A model generated the notes under the pieces. It was not told the origin of the DNA and ran no database searches. It saw only the letters and a program-made list of their open reading frames with translations. A stretch of 64,000 bases of DNA. Source: Aedes albopictus. Its lineage: Eukaryota > Arthropoda > Insecta > Diptera > Culicidae. Below are positions 23,561 to 33,549 of the stretch, piece by piece. The first letter of the stretch is position 1. Every line of letters begins with the position of its first letter. The stretch lies in NCBI RefSeq assembly GCF_035046485.1, contig NC_085138.1, positions 16,929,329-16,993,328 on the forward strand. The letters are read 5' to 3'. Made by a program: the position numbers and the translations under genes.

Positions 23561-23720
23561 GTTCCAGGTGCCACTGAAGACACTGAAGACGACCTTACAC
23601 AGTTGAGGTCGAAATACGTATCTGTCAAAGGATGCAAATTCTTAGTAGAATTCAAAGGAACAGTACTTAACCCGATTTTCTTTTTACTTACAGATATTCG
23701 CCTAACAAGCCCAGGAATGC
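23560..23720 (+). repeat. Interspersed repeat carrying hammerhead-like core (copy 2)
   Basis: This is a second copy of the 6713-6885 repeat. It begins with a short tandem duplication of CACTGAAGA and ends ACAAGCCCAGG, directly abutting the dodecamer array. Confidence 0.6.
23579..23626 (+). ncRNA. Candidate type I hammerhead ribozyme (copy 2)
   Basis: The sequence shows GACA (23579-23582), CTGAAGA (23583-23589), stem II GACCT...AGGTC (23591-23110-equivalent side ending 23610), GAAA (23611-23614), self-complementary ATACGTAT (23614-23621), C (23622) and TGTC (23623-23626). Compared with copy 1 the only change inside the motif is two extra bases in the stem II loop, so the helices are kept. As in copy 1 there is one extra C before stem II. 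Confidence 0.5.
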
Positions 23721-26238
23721 CTGCAGGGATTTCTAGAGGCATTTCTGTGGGAATTGTGAGAGGCATTCCTGGATGAATTTCTAGGGAAATTATTGAAAGA
23801 ATTACTGGATGAATGTCTGGAGCAATCTGTAGAGGAATTCTGGGAGATTTCTATTTATATTTTTATTATTTCTATATTTCTGGAGAAGGATTTCCTGATG
23901 GATTCCTTGGGGAAACCGTGGAGAAAAATTGTGGAGGAATCCCTGAAGCAATTGCTGGAGGAATTCCTGGAAAAATCCCTAAGAAATTCTGAAGATATTC
24001 CTGGAAAATTTCCTGGAACAATTTCTGCAGAAAGCCCTAGAGAATTTTATGGAAGAATCCTTGGAGGAATTTCTGGAGGATTTCCTGGAGAAATTTTCCA
24101 GAAGGAATCTTCGAAGGATTTTCAAGAGCAATCCCTGGGAAAATCCTTGGAGCCCATGAGCAATTCCTGAACCAATTCCCGGAGAAATTCATGGAGAAGT
24201 TCCTGGAGTAATTCCTTGAGGAATGCCTGAAGCTATTTCCGTTTGAATTGCTGGAAAAATCCCTGAAGGAATTCCTGGAGGAATTTCTAGAGGAATTCTT
24301 GAAACAACTAATGGATTAAATTGTGGAGACTTCTCTACAGTATGGGAGAAATTCCTGAAACAAGCCCTTGAGAATTCCTGGAAAAATCATCGAAGGAATT
24401 ACTGAAAGAATCCCTGGAAAAATTCGTAGAAAGATCCCTGGGAAAATCCCTTGGAAAATCCCTGAAGGAGTTCCTGGAGGAATTCTCAGTGGAATTCTCG
24501 GAGGAGTCCCTGCAGCAACTCCTGATGGAAATTGTGGAAGAATTCCTGGAGGAATCCCTGGAAAAAATCCTGAAGGTGTTCCTAGAGAAAATCCTGGACG
24601 AATTTCCGAAGGAATCCGTGAAGGGTTTCCTGAGGAAATTCGTGGATGAATTGCTGACAGAATTTACTATGGAATTCCCTGATTAATTCCTGGTGAAATT
24701 CTTGAAGGGGTTATATCTGGAGGAGTTCCTCGAGGAGACCCAGGAGAAATTCCTGGATGAAATCCTGGAGGAGTCGCTGAAGCAATTCCTGGAGGAATAT
24801 TTAAAGAAATAGCATGTGGAATCTCTGAAAGAATTCCTGGAGAAATCTCTGCAAGCATCCAAGGTGAAATCCCTGGAAGAATTCCTGGAAGAACGCCTAG
24901 GAATGCCTGGTGGAATTCTTGGAGGAGTTCCTGAAGTGATTCCTGGAGAAATCTTTGGAAGAATTCCTGTAGGAGTCTCTGGAAAAATCCTTGGAGGAAT
25001 CCCTTGAAGAATTCCTGAATGAGTTCCTGGAGAATTCCCGGAGCAATTCCTGGAGGAGTTCCTGAAGCAATTCATGGAGGAATATCTAGAGGAATACCTG
25101 AAGGAATCGCTGATAGAATTCATGGAGAAACCTCTGCAAGAATTCAATGAAGAATTTCTGGAGGATTTCCTGGAGGGATGCCTAGCGGATACCCTAGAGG
25201 AATGCCTGTAGGAACTCCTGAGAAAAACACCAGAGAACTCCTGTAGAAATCTCGAGAGGAATTCCTAGAGGAATGTTTGACAGAATAGCTAGAGGAATTC
25301 CTGGGGGAATTTTAAAGACATTTTTCTGGAGGAATCACTCAAGAAATTCGTAGAGGAATACAAGGAGTAATTCTTTGAGAAATTCTGAAGGATTCCTTAG
25401 AAGTGTTCGTCGAGGAATCCCTGTAGGAGTTCCTGAAAAAAAAACCCTAAAGGAATTACTGAAGAAACTCCAGAAGGAATCCCGGAAGCAATTTCAAAAG
25501 GAATTCCCAAGGGAATATCTAAACAGTTTGTGGAGGAAGTACTACATAAATACCTTGAGGAGTTTCTTGGAGAATACAAGGAAGAATTCCTGAAGGAATC
25601 CTTAGAAAAAAATCAGGGGGAATCTTTGGAGGAATTTTTAAAATAAGATGTTCCAGAAACAGTCACAGAAGGAATTCCCGAGGCGAAATTTTCGGAGGAA
25701 TCTCTGGAGAAACTCTTAGAGAAATCTCTATAAGAATTCCTGGTGGAATTTTTAAAGGAATCCCTGCAGAAATTTCCAGAGGAATCTCTGGAATGATTCG
25801 TGGAGGAATCCCTGTAGAAATTCGTGGAGGAATCCCAGGAAGAATTCCTGAAGAAATCACACATGGAATTCTTGGAGAAATCCTGAAGGAATCCTAAGAT
25901 GGGTTCGTGGAGGGGCTTCTTGGGGAATCTCTGTTGCAGTTCCTGCAGGAATCCCTGTAGGAATTCCTGAAGAACCCCAGGAGGAAACCTGGAAATGATT
26001 ACAAGAGAAACTCCTGAAGGAATGCTCAAAAGAGTTCCGGGTGGAATCCTTGAAGAAATTTCCCTGGAGTTGTTCCTGAAAGAACCACAGACGAAATTTT
26101 TGGGTGAATCTCTGGAGGAATTTTTGGAGGAATCGCAGGAAGAATTCCTGAAGAAATCACAGATGAAATTCTTGGAGATATCCAGAAGTAATCCTAAGAG
26201 CAGTTCGTGGAGAAACTCCTTGAGAAATCTCTGTAGCA
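23700..26238 (+). repeat. Giant degenerate dodecamer array (purine-rich strand)
   Basis: About 2.5 kb is built from a 12-base unit near ATTCCTGGAGGA, with strict 12-base phasing over long stretches (for example 24380-24490). Units differ by substitutions far more than by indels. A multiple of three leaves many chance open frames with four-residue periodicity (I-P-G-G, F-L-E-E or N-S-S-R) on both strands, up to 219 codons. I do not regard these as genes. The unit is partly self-complementary (AGGAATTCCT). A longer-period duplication of roughly 295 bases is visible (about 25845-25950 against 26140-26250). Confidence 0.85.
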
Positions 26239-26246
26239 GTTCCGGG

Positions 26247-27720
26247 CAGGGGTGCCATATATACAGATACATCTGTATTATACAGATTTTTGAGCATCCG
26301 TACAGATTTCATTTTATATGAAATACAGATTTTTGTTCTAGAGAGGCTAATTAATTTTTCTATAGGATTCAGATTTTTTACCCAAATTTTATATGGGATG
26401 CAGATTTTTGGAATGTGCTATGGGTAATTCTCGCTGAGACCGGCCCACTATTTACACCTTGTCTGTTTAAGGTGCCGATTTTCTGAAAGCCCTCGCCTAA
26501 AAAGTAAGAAAAATGCATTTGGTTACTCAAATTGATGGACCCCCCGTTAGTTAGAGCCACAACAATTTTTGCAGACCCCTCGATTTTAGTCAAATGGTGG
26601 CTCACTTAAACCGTTATAACTCGAAAGTTTCACCGAAAACCACCTCAAAACGAAATGTTGTTGAAAAGAGGAGAGATAGAGCTACTATTTACAATAATAA
26701 AAAGTTGGGTCGGCCATATTGATTTTGGCCGCCATCTTGGATTTTTATACAAAAACATGATTTTCACCATGAGGGCAACCACCGATTTTCGAAATTTTTG
26801 CATCAATTGAAAGCTGGGACATTTATACATAACATATCAAAAAATTAGAGATGTCTTTTTCTTCTTTTAAAAGTTATCTGCCGTTTCGTAAATCATGCAA
26901 CTTTTGCGCACTGGGCCCGGTGCCGACCGTTTACATAAATGCAGCGTTATTTCGCAGTGTTAACGAACAAGAATCAAAATTCTGAACCCACTAATGGAAA
27001 GTTGAAGGTTTAAGCTTTTCAAAACACTAAAAAAGTTATAAAAACAATGCCCGCATCATTGAGAAACAGTCAAAACGGAAACGAACCTCCGATTTGGCCA
27101 AATTTTGCGGCACGCGCCTTTGTGTATACATGCAGGCGTAAACTCGGATGCTGTTGCATGTCTTTGCCGGTGCGCAAGGGAATGTATGGAGAAAACGTGG
27201 CTCAATTTACAAAACTGTAGATAACTTTTAAAAGAAGAAAAAGACATCTCTAATTTTTTGATATGTTATGTATAAATGTCCCAGCTTTCAATTGATGCAA
27301 AAATTTCGAAAATCGGTGGTTGCCCTCATGGTGAAAAAAATGTTTTTGTATAAAAATCCAAGATGGCGGCCAAAATCAATATGGCCGACCCAACTTTTTA
27401 TTATTGTAAATAGTAGCTCTATCTTTTCTCTTTTCAACAACATTTCGTTTAAGGTGGTTTTTGGCGAAACTTTCGAGTTATAACGGTTTTAGTGAGCCAC
27501 CATTTGACCAAAATCGAGGGGTCTGCAAAAATTGTTGTGGCTCTAACTAACGGGGGGTCCAACAATTTGAGTAACCAAATGCATTTTTCTTACTTTTTAG
27601 GCGAGGGCTTTCAGGAAATCGGCACCTTAAACATTTCTGAAGACAAGGTGTAAATAGTGGGCCGGTCTCAGCGAGAATTACCCCTATACAGATTTTCCAA
27701 AAAATCATCTGGCATCCCTG
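26247..27720. mobile_element. Non-autonomous hAT-type element with nested foldback
   Basis: The ends are CAGGGGTGCCA and TGGCATCCCTG, with 8-bp flanks GTTCCGGG (26239-26246) and GTTCCAGG (27721-27728) that differ at one base. Both features are hallmarks of hAT elements. It carries CAGATTTTT-type repeats and is otherwise noncoding. The 1264-bp foldback at 26421-27684 has inserted into it. It sits in the dodecamer array. Confidence 0.8.
26421..27684. mobile_element. TA-flanked foldback element with ~460-bp arms
   Basis: The arms (26421 to about 26880 and about 27222 to 27684) are near-identical inverted copies, starting GGGTAATTCTCGCTGAGAC. The same short open frame occurs in both. A spacer of about 340 bases separates them. 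TA flanks lie at 26419-26420 and 27685-27686. A transcript would fold into a long hairpin. No transposase is present. Confidence 0.85.
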
Positions 27721-27728
27721 GTTCCAGG

Positions 27729-28035
27729 AGAAATTCCTGAAGATACCCCAGAAGGAATCCCGGATGCAGTACCAAGGGGAATTCCTAAGGGAATCCCTAA
27801 ATATTTCCTGAAGGAAGTACTGTAATAATTCCCGGAGGAGTTCCTAAAAGAATTCCAAGAGGAACTTCTGAAGGAATTCTGAAAAAAAAAGTTGCAGGAA
27901 GAATCGAGGAATTTTTTATATAATCCCTGGAGTTGTCCCCGCAAAGAACATAGAAGAAATTCACGGTTGAATCCCATAAGGAATTCCTTAGAAAAACCCA
28001 GGAAAGCTTTCTTAAGAAATTCCTTGAACAATGTC
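27729..28035 (+). repeat. Dodecamer array (continuation)
   Basis: The GAATTCCTGAAG-type units resume immediately after the hAT-type element and continue to the Penelope-like insertion. Confidence 0.75.
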
Positions 28036-28048
28036 TGTAGGAATATCT

Positions 28049-28815
28049 CTTAGGTGATCGACTGTATGTTGGATGTCTTCAGTTATGTTGCTGGCTTTTC
28101 AGTCTTCTGGGAGAATCAAAACAACTATATGTTTTCTTGATCCGACGTTTCGGTCCTTATTGGACCTTTTTCAAGGATTCTGCAATATTTATTAAGTCTA
28201 GTACATGTTAGAAGGGTTCTTAATACATTGGATATTTACCGAAAGTCTAGTTGTTTTTTCGTTATGTTTGTTTGAACAGTTAACCGTCATTTATGTTTAG
28301 CTATAATAGATATTTTGTTAGGACTCCTTAAACTGTGGTTCTCAAAGTTACTTACTTCTCTAGGAGTGTTTTAACTTTAGGAAAACTAGTTCAAAATATC
28401 TAATATCAAAATCCATCCCACTGTGTGTTGCACTGGCGTAATTTTTCAAAATGACTGTTGGTGGTTAAACTGTTCTATCTGTTCTATTACTACTAGTTTG
28501 TTGTGTGGTTGTGTTAGTGGAAGTTGTACTGTTTACATTTGTTCTGTTTTGGTCTCTTCGTTCTGTTTTTCGTATGTTTTTAATGGTGTGTAGAACAGCA
28601 GCGTATGCTACATTTAGATTGTCTGTGTCTGATCGTTTATTTACTGTGTGTGTTGTGTTTCTGATGTGGCAGCTTTCCAGTATTGGTAAGCTGGCTGATC
28701 TGTTTGACTTGTCGATAATGTTTACATTTTCTAGTCTAAATGTGTGATCCATAGCAGCTGCATGATGCACTAGAGCCGTTTTCTCACGAACTTCCATGAT
28801 CGCTGCATCCTCCAG
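28049..28815 (-). repeat. Inverted 3'-end copy of the Penelope-like element
   Basis: The minus strand encodes EDAAIMEVREK, ENVNIIDKSNRSASLPILES and the 3' untranslated region found at 29611-30630 in the forward copy. It lacks the 93-bp TTAA element and the ~190-bp T-rich insert of the forward copy and therefore shows both empty sites. Confidence 0.85.
28125..28165 (-). ncRNA. Hammerhead-like motif in inverted Penelope end
   Basis: This is the same motif as at 30525-30565 but on the opposite strand: AAGGTCC-AATAA-GGACC hairpin, GAAA and CGTCGG. See that entry for the reservations about the first core box. Confidence 0.3.
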
Positions 28816-28819
28816 GGCC

Positions 28820-29100
28820 GTCGCGGCAGTTCCATTCGAAATGCCATATCCTAAAAAGTATGTAGATGACCTGTTTCTAATACTTCCGAAAGATAAAATT
28901 GACGAAGTAAGAGAAATTTTCAACCAACAAGAGACGAGTCTGCAGTTCACGGTCGAGGAAGAACAAAACAATCGTCTACCGTTTCTTGATCTAGTCGTAA
29001 TTAGGAACCTTGACCGAAGCATGTCTACTGAATGGTATATGAAACCGATTGCCTCCGGTAGGTTTCTCAACTATCATTCCCTACACCCACTCCATCAAAT
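28820..29100 (+). pseudogene. Penelope-like reverse transcriptase, C-terminal remnant
   Basis: The frame reads PYPKKYVDDLFLIL, in which YVDD (28859-28870) is the catalytic box of motif C, then RLPFLDLVV and WYMKPIASGRFLNYHS. These are typical of Penelope-like RT after the palm. All RT motifs upstream of YVDD are missing because the copy is 5'-truncated at the inversion junction. The frame ends at a TGA at about 29099-29101. A small deletion there puts the endonuclease part in another frame, so the protein is broken. Confidence 0.85.
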
Positions 29101-29836
29101 ATGAACATTGCGCTAAATTTTGCAAAGCGAGTGTTCATGTTCTCCACAAACTGCATGGAAAATGCCATAAAAACGATTATAAGAAGGCAACTCCTGATCA
29201 ATGATTACCCAAAGTCATTGATCAGTCGAGTAATAAACAGAGCAAAACAAAGAATAATATCGAGTACAGCTATGGAAGCGAGCGAAAACACACCAGAAGA
29301 GGATGAAAAACTGTTCCGCTCGCTCACCAACATCGACGGCCTCTCCAGTCGGATTTCCAAAACACTCAAGAAGGAATACGCAAACATCCAAGTTGCCACC
29401 AAAACAACAAAAACGGTTGGCACACTACTACCCTCGATAAAGGACAAGACGGCGAAGGAACAACAATCAAACGTAATCTACAAGATCCAATGCGGGGACT
29501 GTGAAGCCTGCTACATCGGCATGACGACCACAAAATTGAAACAGCGTATCTCGGGACACCGATCGAACGTAAGGCGTTTAGAAACACTACGAGCAGCAGG
29601 CTACACAAACGAGGATGCAGCGATCATGGAAGTTCGTGAGAAAATGGCTCTAGTGGATGCAGCTGCTGTGGATCACACATTTAGACTAGAAAATGTAAAC
29701 ATTATCGACAAGTCAAACAGATCAGCCAGCTTACCAATACTGGAAAGCTGCCACATCAGAAACACAACACACACAGTAAATAAACGAACAGACACAGACA
29801 ATCTAAATGTAGCATACGCTGCTGTTCTACACACCA
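29101..29836 (+). pseudogene. Penelope-like GIY-YIG endonuclease domain
   Basis: The frame continues the Penelope polyprotein after the frameshift. Residues 1-115 form the linker. The nuclease region has VIYKIQC near residue 125 and YIG at 138-140, with the cysteines C131, C134 and C137 between them. R149 and H153 follow, then a conserved LENVNIID segment. The cysteine insertion is a usual feature of this endonuclease in Penelope-like elements. The natural C-terminus is altered by the 93-bp TTAA-flanked insertion at 29841, after which the frame runs to a stop at 29935-29937. Not functional as it stands. Confidence 0.85.
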
Positions 29837-29840
29837 TTAA

Positions 29841-29933
29841 CCGTTATGTGTCCGACAAACTTTTTGCTTTTTTCTACACCGTGTATTTTAAATGGGTACT
29901 GGGTACCCGGGTACCCTGTCGGCCACATAAGGG
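29841..29933. mobile_element. 93-bp TTAA-flanked (piggyBac-type) mini element
   Basis: TTAA duplications lie at 29837-29840 and 29934-29937. The ends CCGTTATGTGTCCGAC and, on the complement of the right, CCCTTATGTGGCCGAC match 13 of 16. A GGTACCCGGGTACC palindrome sits inside. The inverted arm of the same Penelope-like element has the uninterrupted site CCATTAAAAAC. Confidence 0.88.
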
Positions 29934-30240
29934 TTAAAAACATACGAAAAACAGAACGAAGAGACCAAAACAGAACAAATGTAAACAGTACAACTTCCAC
30001 TAACACAACCACACACCAAACTAGTAGTAATAGAACAGATAGAACAGTTTAACCACCAACAGTCATTTTGAAAAATTGCGCCAGTACAACACACAGTGGG
30101 ACGGATTCTGATATTAGATATTTTGAACTAGTTTTCCTAAAGTTAAAACACTCCTAGAAAAGTAAGTAACTTTGAGAACCACAGTTTAAGGAGTCCTAAC
30201 AAAATTTCTATTATAGCTGAACATAAATGACGGTTAACTG

Positions 30241-30430
30241 CTTTTTTTCTTTTTTTTTTTAATTTATTTAAGTAAAATAAAGTTCGTGTTACAATTTTTA
30301 TCGACTAACCTAAATCTCTACCCATCTTAGTCCTACTTGTCTCATCAGTTGCCATCAACAAATATTTAAAAAGTTTCCAAATTCCGCGTTAAACACATTC
30401 CTTTTGTTCCACCTCATCTCTCATCTGTTC
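30241..30430 (-). mobile_element. Poly(T)-headed insertion in Penelope 3' end
   Basis: About 190 bases interrupt GGTTAACTG/TTCAAACAAAC, which is continuous in the inverted arm. Read on the minus strand the insert ends in a long A-rich tail, as a truncated retroposon would. Only a short possible duplication (CTG) is visible. Its source is unknown. Confidence 0.65.
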
Positions 30431-30524
30431 AAACAAACATAACGAAAAAACAACTAGACTTTCGGTAAATATCCAATGTATTAAGAACCCTTCTAACATG
30501 TACTAGACTTAATAAATATTGCAG

Positions 30525-30565
30525 AATCCTTGAAAAAGGTCCAATAAGGACCGAAACGTCGGATC
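30525..30565 (+). ncRNA. Hammerhead-like motif in Penelope 3' end
   Basis: The order is AATCC, TTGAAAAA, hairpin GGTCC-AATAA-GGACC, GAAA, CGTC, GGAT. AUCC/GGAU could form stem I and ACGU the two-base-pair self-complementary stem III known from Penelope-associated hammerheads. The first core box departs from CUGANGA (C to U, G to A, plus one extra base), so cleavage is doubtful. The same variant in both arms shows it predates the rearrangement. Confidence 0.35.
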
Positions 30566-30643
30566 AAGAAAACATATAGTTGTTTTGATTCTCCCAGAAG
30601 ACTGAAAAGCCAGCAACATAACTGAAGACATGTAGGAATATCT

Positions 30644-31890
30644 AGAAAAAAAAATATGCAGGAATCCGTGTTCGAAATAAATTCTTGAGGAATTATTGTT
30701 GGAATCTTTGGATGGACTCACAAAATTTAGACATTCAACAAAGTTTGTTATTTGGAAAAATTCTATGATAAGATTGAAATGTTTCTCTTGGAGAAATACT
30801 TGGCGAAATTTCTTGTGGTTTTCGAGTAAAAAAGGTTTGATAATTAAGGGTTAAGACCTTAATTATTAGATTATTGTATTTCCTGAGATACTTTTCTGGA
30901 ACTCTGAATTGTTAATAATCTTTGAGTTGGTTCAAATTTAAAAAAAAAACCTGACGGCCAGGCATGGCATTTTTTAAGAAGGAAACCCCTCCAGGGATCA
31001 TTTGATATGCCTTATGAAGTCTAATTGGATTATTTCTATGGATGCTGATAGGTTCCATTTAGCACTACTTACAGGTTTCCCTAGGAGTTACGTTTGGGAT
31101 TCAATATTGTTTCTTCAGTTAATTTTTTACAATTCTGCATCTTTTGGAATTCAATCTTAAGCTTTGGGTGGATGCTTGAAAGACTATCTGACTCCTGTAA
31201 TTTCATCAGGAGTCGCTTTTTAAGCTCTGTTGGGAGGGAATGCCTTTGGAAGTTCCTCCTGGAATTGAAATTTATTAAGAAATTCATTCAGAATTTCATC
31301 CAACAGATCCCCTTGAATTACCCCAGAAGTTCTTTCGGTGTTTTTTTTTAATCTGTACAATTATTATTTCATTTTTTTTTTTGAGATTTCTCCAGAATTT
31401 TCTTTTAATGTTTCTTTTGGGGTTCCTTCAGATTTTCATAGGATTCTTTCAAATGCTTCCTACGATTGCATCACGACTTGTTTCTGGAATTCTTCAAAAA
31501 ATCTTTATTTCTTCCTGGAAATTTCAGAAATATCTTTTAGCTGATTTACCTGCAGGGGTTTCTTCTAAGAATACACCCAGAGTTCCTTCTGGAATGCATC
31601 TGGGACATCATTTTTGGATTCGTCTAAGAGCTTCTGCTGAATTCCCTCTAGAACAGTTTTTATTTTCTTAAGAACTCCCAACTGCGATACCTTCAAATGT
31701 TCATTCTGGAGTACTCCAGGTTCCCCATGTGGGAAAACCATTTGAATCTTACCTGGAATCCCTCCAATAGTTCATTCTAGAAATCTTTCAGAAGTACCTT
31801 CTTTGCGCCTTTCCGGGCTTCCGTTTAGAAATGTTCCAAGAGGTCTTTCTGGGAACCCTCCAGAAGTTCCCATCCCATCATCCCATTTGC
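30644..31890. repeat. Dodecamer array, polarity switch near 31.0 kb
   Basis: Up to about 30.8 kb the units read GGAATTCTTGAG-like (purine-rich). From about 31.08 kb to 31.89 kb they read TTCCTTCTGGAATT-like (the other strand). The part between is eroded. The array is more diverged here than at 24-26 kb. Confidence 0.65.
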
Positions 31891-31923
31891 CCGAATACAA
31901 AAAAAAAAAACAAGAAGAAAACG

Positions 31924-31975
31924 CTCGATTATACGGGGTGATTATTTTTTCAAGATCCGGGATAATCGAGTCCGA
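31924..31975. repeat. Solitary pogo-like end
   Basis: CTCGATTATACGGGG and CCGGGATAATCGAGTCC recall the terminal motifs of the element at 6160-8822. Only about 50 bases remain; they could be a tiny deletion derivative with ends in both orientations. Confidence 0.45.
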
Positions 31976-31979
31976 TGTA

Positions 31980-32984
31980 TATTACATTCTTTATTCTTTC
32001 TCAATATTTTTTTTCCAATCTGATCAGCCCCTTCGCAGTACGCCCTTGGTTGAAGACCACCACCGTTTCTACCGCCATAAGTAACCCGTCTGATCAGGAA
32101 AGGGCTGAATCTTATTTGTTATTCAGTCGCAAGCCTGTATTCAGTCATATACGGTTAAGCAGCCTATCGACGAGCACTATACCTACTACTGACTGAGAGA
32201 TGATGGCGGCTGCGAGCTGCTGAAGGTCGTTTCACTTGATTGAAATTGAAAAAGTTGTGGAGGATGAGCCTGAAAAAATTGCCAAATGAGCGTAGGGAGA
32301 TTGAATGGTGGCGCGAAGGCGCTCGCTCCTCCTGCTCGGTACACAGCAAATTTCTGCCTCGGGGGAAGTCGATTTCGAAGTTGAGGGAGCGCGTTGGGCT
32401 GGGTTTGGGGTTGGAGAATGGAATTTTAACGATTATTGCCGAAATCAGTTAGCCATCGTCGAGTTAATGCGATAAGAGCGTTATGGTCCACTGTGAAGGG
32501 ATAATCTGCAACACTGCAGGAAATTGTTTTCGTTTTCCGCTCAACTCCCCCCAGAAAACGTCGGAGTGTTGTCGTTCGTCGAGGGGATTGATTCTGGATT
32601 TGTCCCTGAGGGTGGATGGGACGTGGGGTACGAAATACGTCTGATGATTGCGCGATTGCGTTTGAAGTGGAAAACAAATCTAAATTTCATGTTTTATCGA
32701 GTGTGCAAGAAACTTGTTATTGAGTACAAATTGTGACTGAAGATGAAAGGTTCTTGCTAACGATGCCAACGAGTACGACGTGTTTTATTTTCAAGTTTTT
32801 GCGGGATATTTGTTAAACTTTTAGAATGAAACAAATCGATCGGCATGTTGCAAACCACCATGCGTTCCAATAGAACGTAGATGACCAAAGAGTAGATGAG
32901 CGTTTGGTGAATAATTAAAGAAGTGCTCATAGAACAGTCAGCTTAGGAGCATTTCTCAATTGGGGCGCCATACTAACAGAAATG
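31980..32984. other. Unassigned DNA
   Basis: No coding gene was recognised. The section 32170-32660 is relatively GC-rich and non-repetitive and may be host sequence. Open frames of 60-83 codons overlap on both strands and lack features. Confidence 0.35.
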
Positions 32985-33252
32985 TGGGTCTCCAGTTAGC
33001 TAAGTGGCTAAGGCTATGGATCGCCAATCCAGAGACGGCGGGTTCGATTCCCGTTCCGATCGGAAAAATTTTCTCGACTCCCTGGGCATAGTGTATCGTT
33101 GTACTTGCCACACAATGTACAAATTTATGCAATGACAGGCAAAGAAAGCCCTTCAATTAATAACTGTGGAAGTGCTCAAAGAACACTAAGTTGAAGAGAG
33201 GCAGGCCAAGTTCCAATGTGAACGTAGAGCCATAAAGAAGAAGAAGAAGAAG
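32985..33252 (+). mobile_element. Feilai-like SINE (copy 2)
   Basis: GTCTCCAGTTAGC starts the unit. The A box (TAAGTGGCTAAGG) and B box (GGGTTCGATTCCCG, about 33030-33043) are closer to consensus than in copy 1. The body and the AAG-repeat tail match copy 1. Confidence 0.8.
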
Positions 33253-33392
33253 GCTAACATAAAGCAAAATATTGAATATTGCATTCCCATGGGCTAAAGA
33301 TTCTACGAATGTCTTAGAGATCGCCATGACAAGATTGCTTCACACTGTATGAAAGACCTGTTCCAAGCACTCCAAGCTCCAAGCTCCAATAA

Positions 33393-33546
33393 GGGGCTGT
33401 CCATAAACCACGTGGTCATGAGGGGGGGGGGGGGGGGGGGTTCGGCCAATGACCATTTTGTATGAACGATAAAAAATTTGTATGGACTAATGACCTTGGG
33501 GTTTGAGAAGTCCCAAAAAATGACCACGTGGTTTATGGACAGCCCC
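33393..33546. mobile_element. 154-bp MITE, TAA duplication
   Basis: The ends start GGGGCTGTCCATAAACCACG and match perfectly as inverted repeats for about 28 bases. TAA flanks occur at 33390-33392 and 33547-33549. This is typical of PIF/Harbinger-type non-autonomous elements. A run of about 18 G sits next to the left repeat. Confidence 0.9.
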
Positions 33547-33549
33547 TAA

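Larger units (their letters stand above)
28049..30630 (+). mobile_element. Rearranged Penelope-like element with 13-bp target duplication
   Basis: The unit is flanked by TGTAGGAATATCT (28036-28048 and 30631-30643). It consists of an inverted copy of its own 3' end (28049 to about 28815) head-to-head with a 5'-truncated forward copy. The forward copy encodes the end of a reverse transcriptase (YVDD box) and a GIY-YIG endonuclease, the defining combination of Penelope-like elements. Inverted or tandem partial copies are typical of this class. Two later insertions affect the forward 3' end only. Confidence 0.88.

Noticed and set aside
23700..26238. CRISPR-like repeat array
   Set aside because: There are no uniform repeats with unique spacers; units are contiguous degenerate 12-mers in a eukaryotic genome.
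25613..26272. 219-codon frame and other long frames in the dodecamer arrays
   Set aside because: Frames occur in several phases and on both strands because the period is a multiple of three. Composition is four-residue periodic and no start or splice context is convincing.
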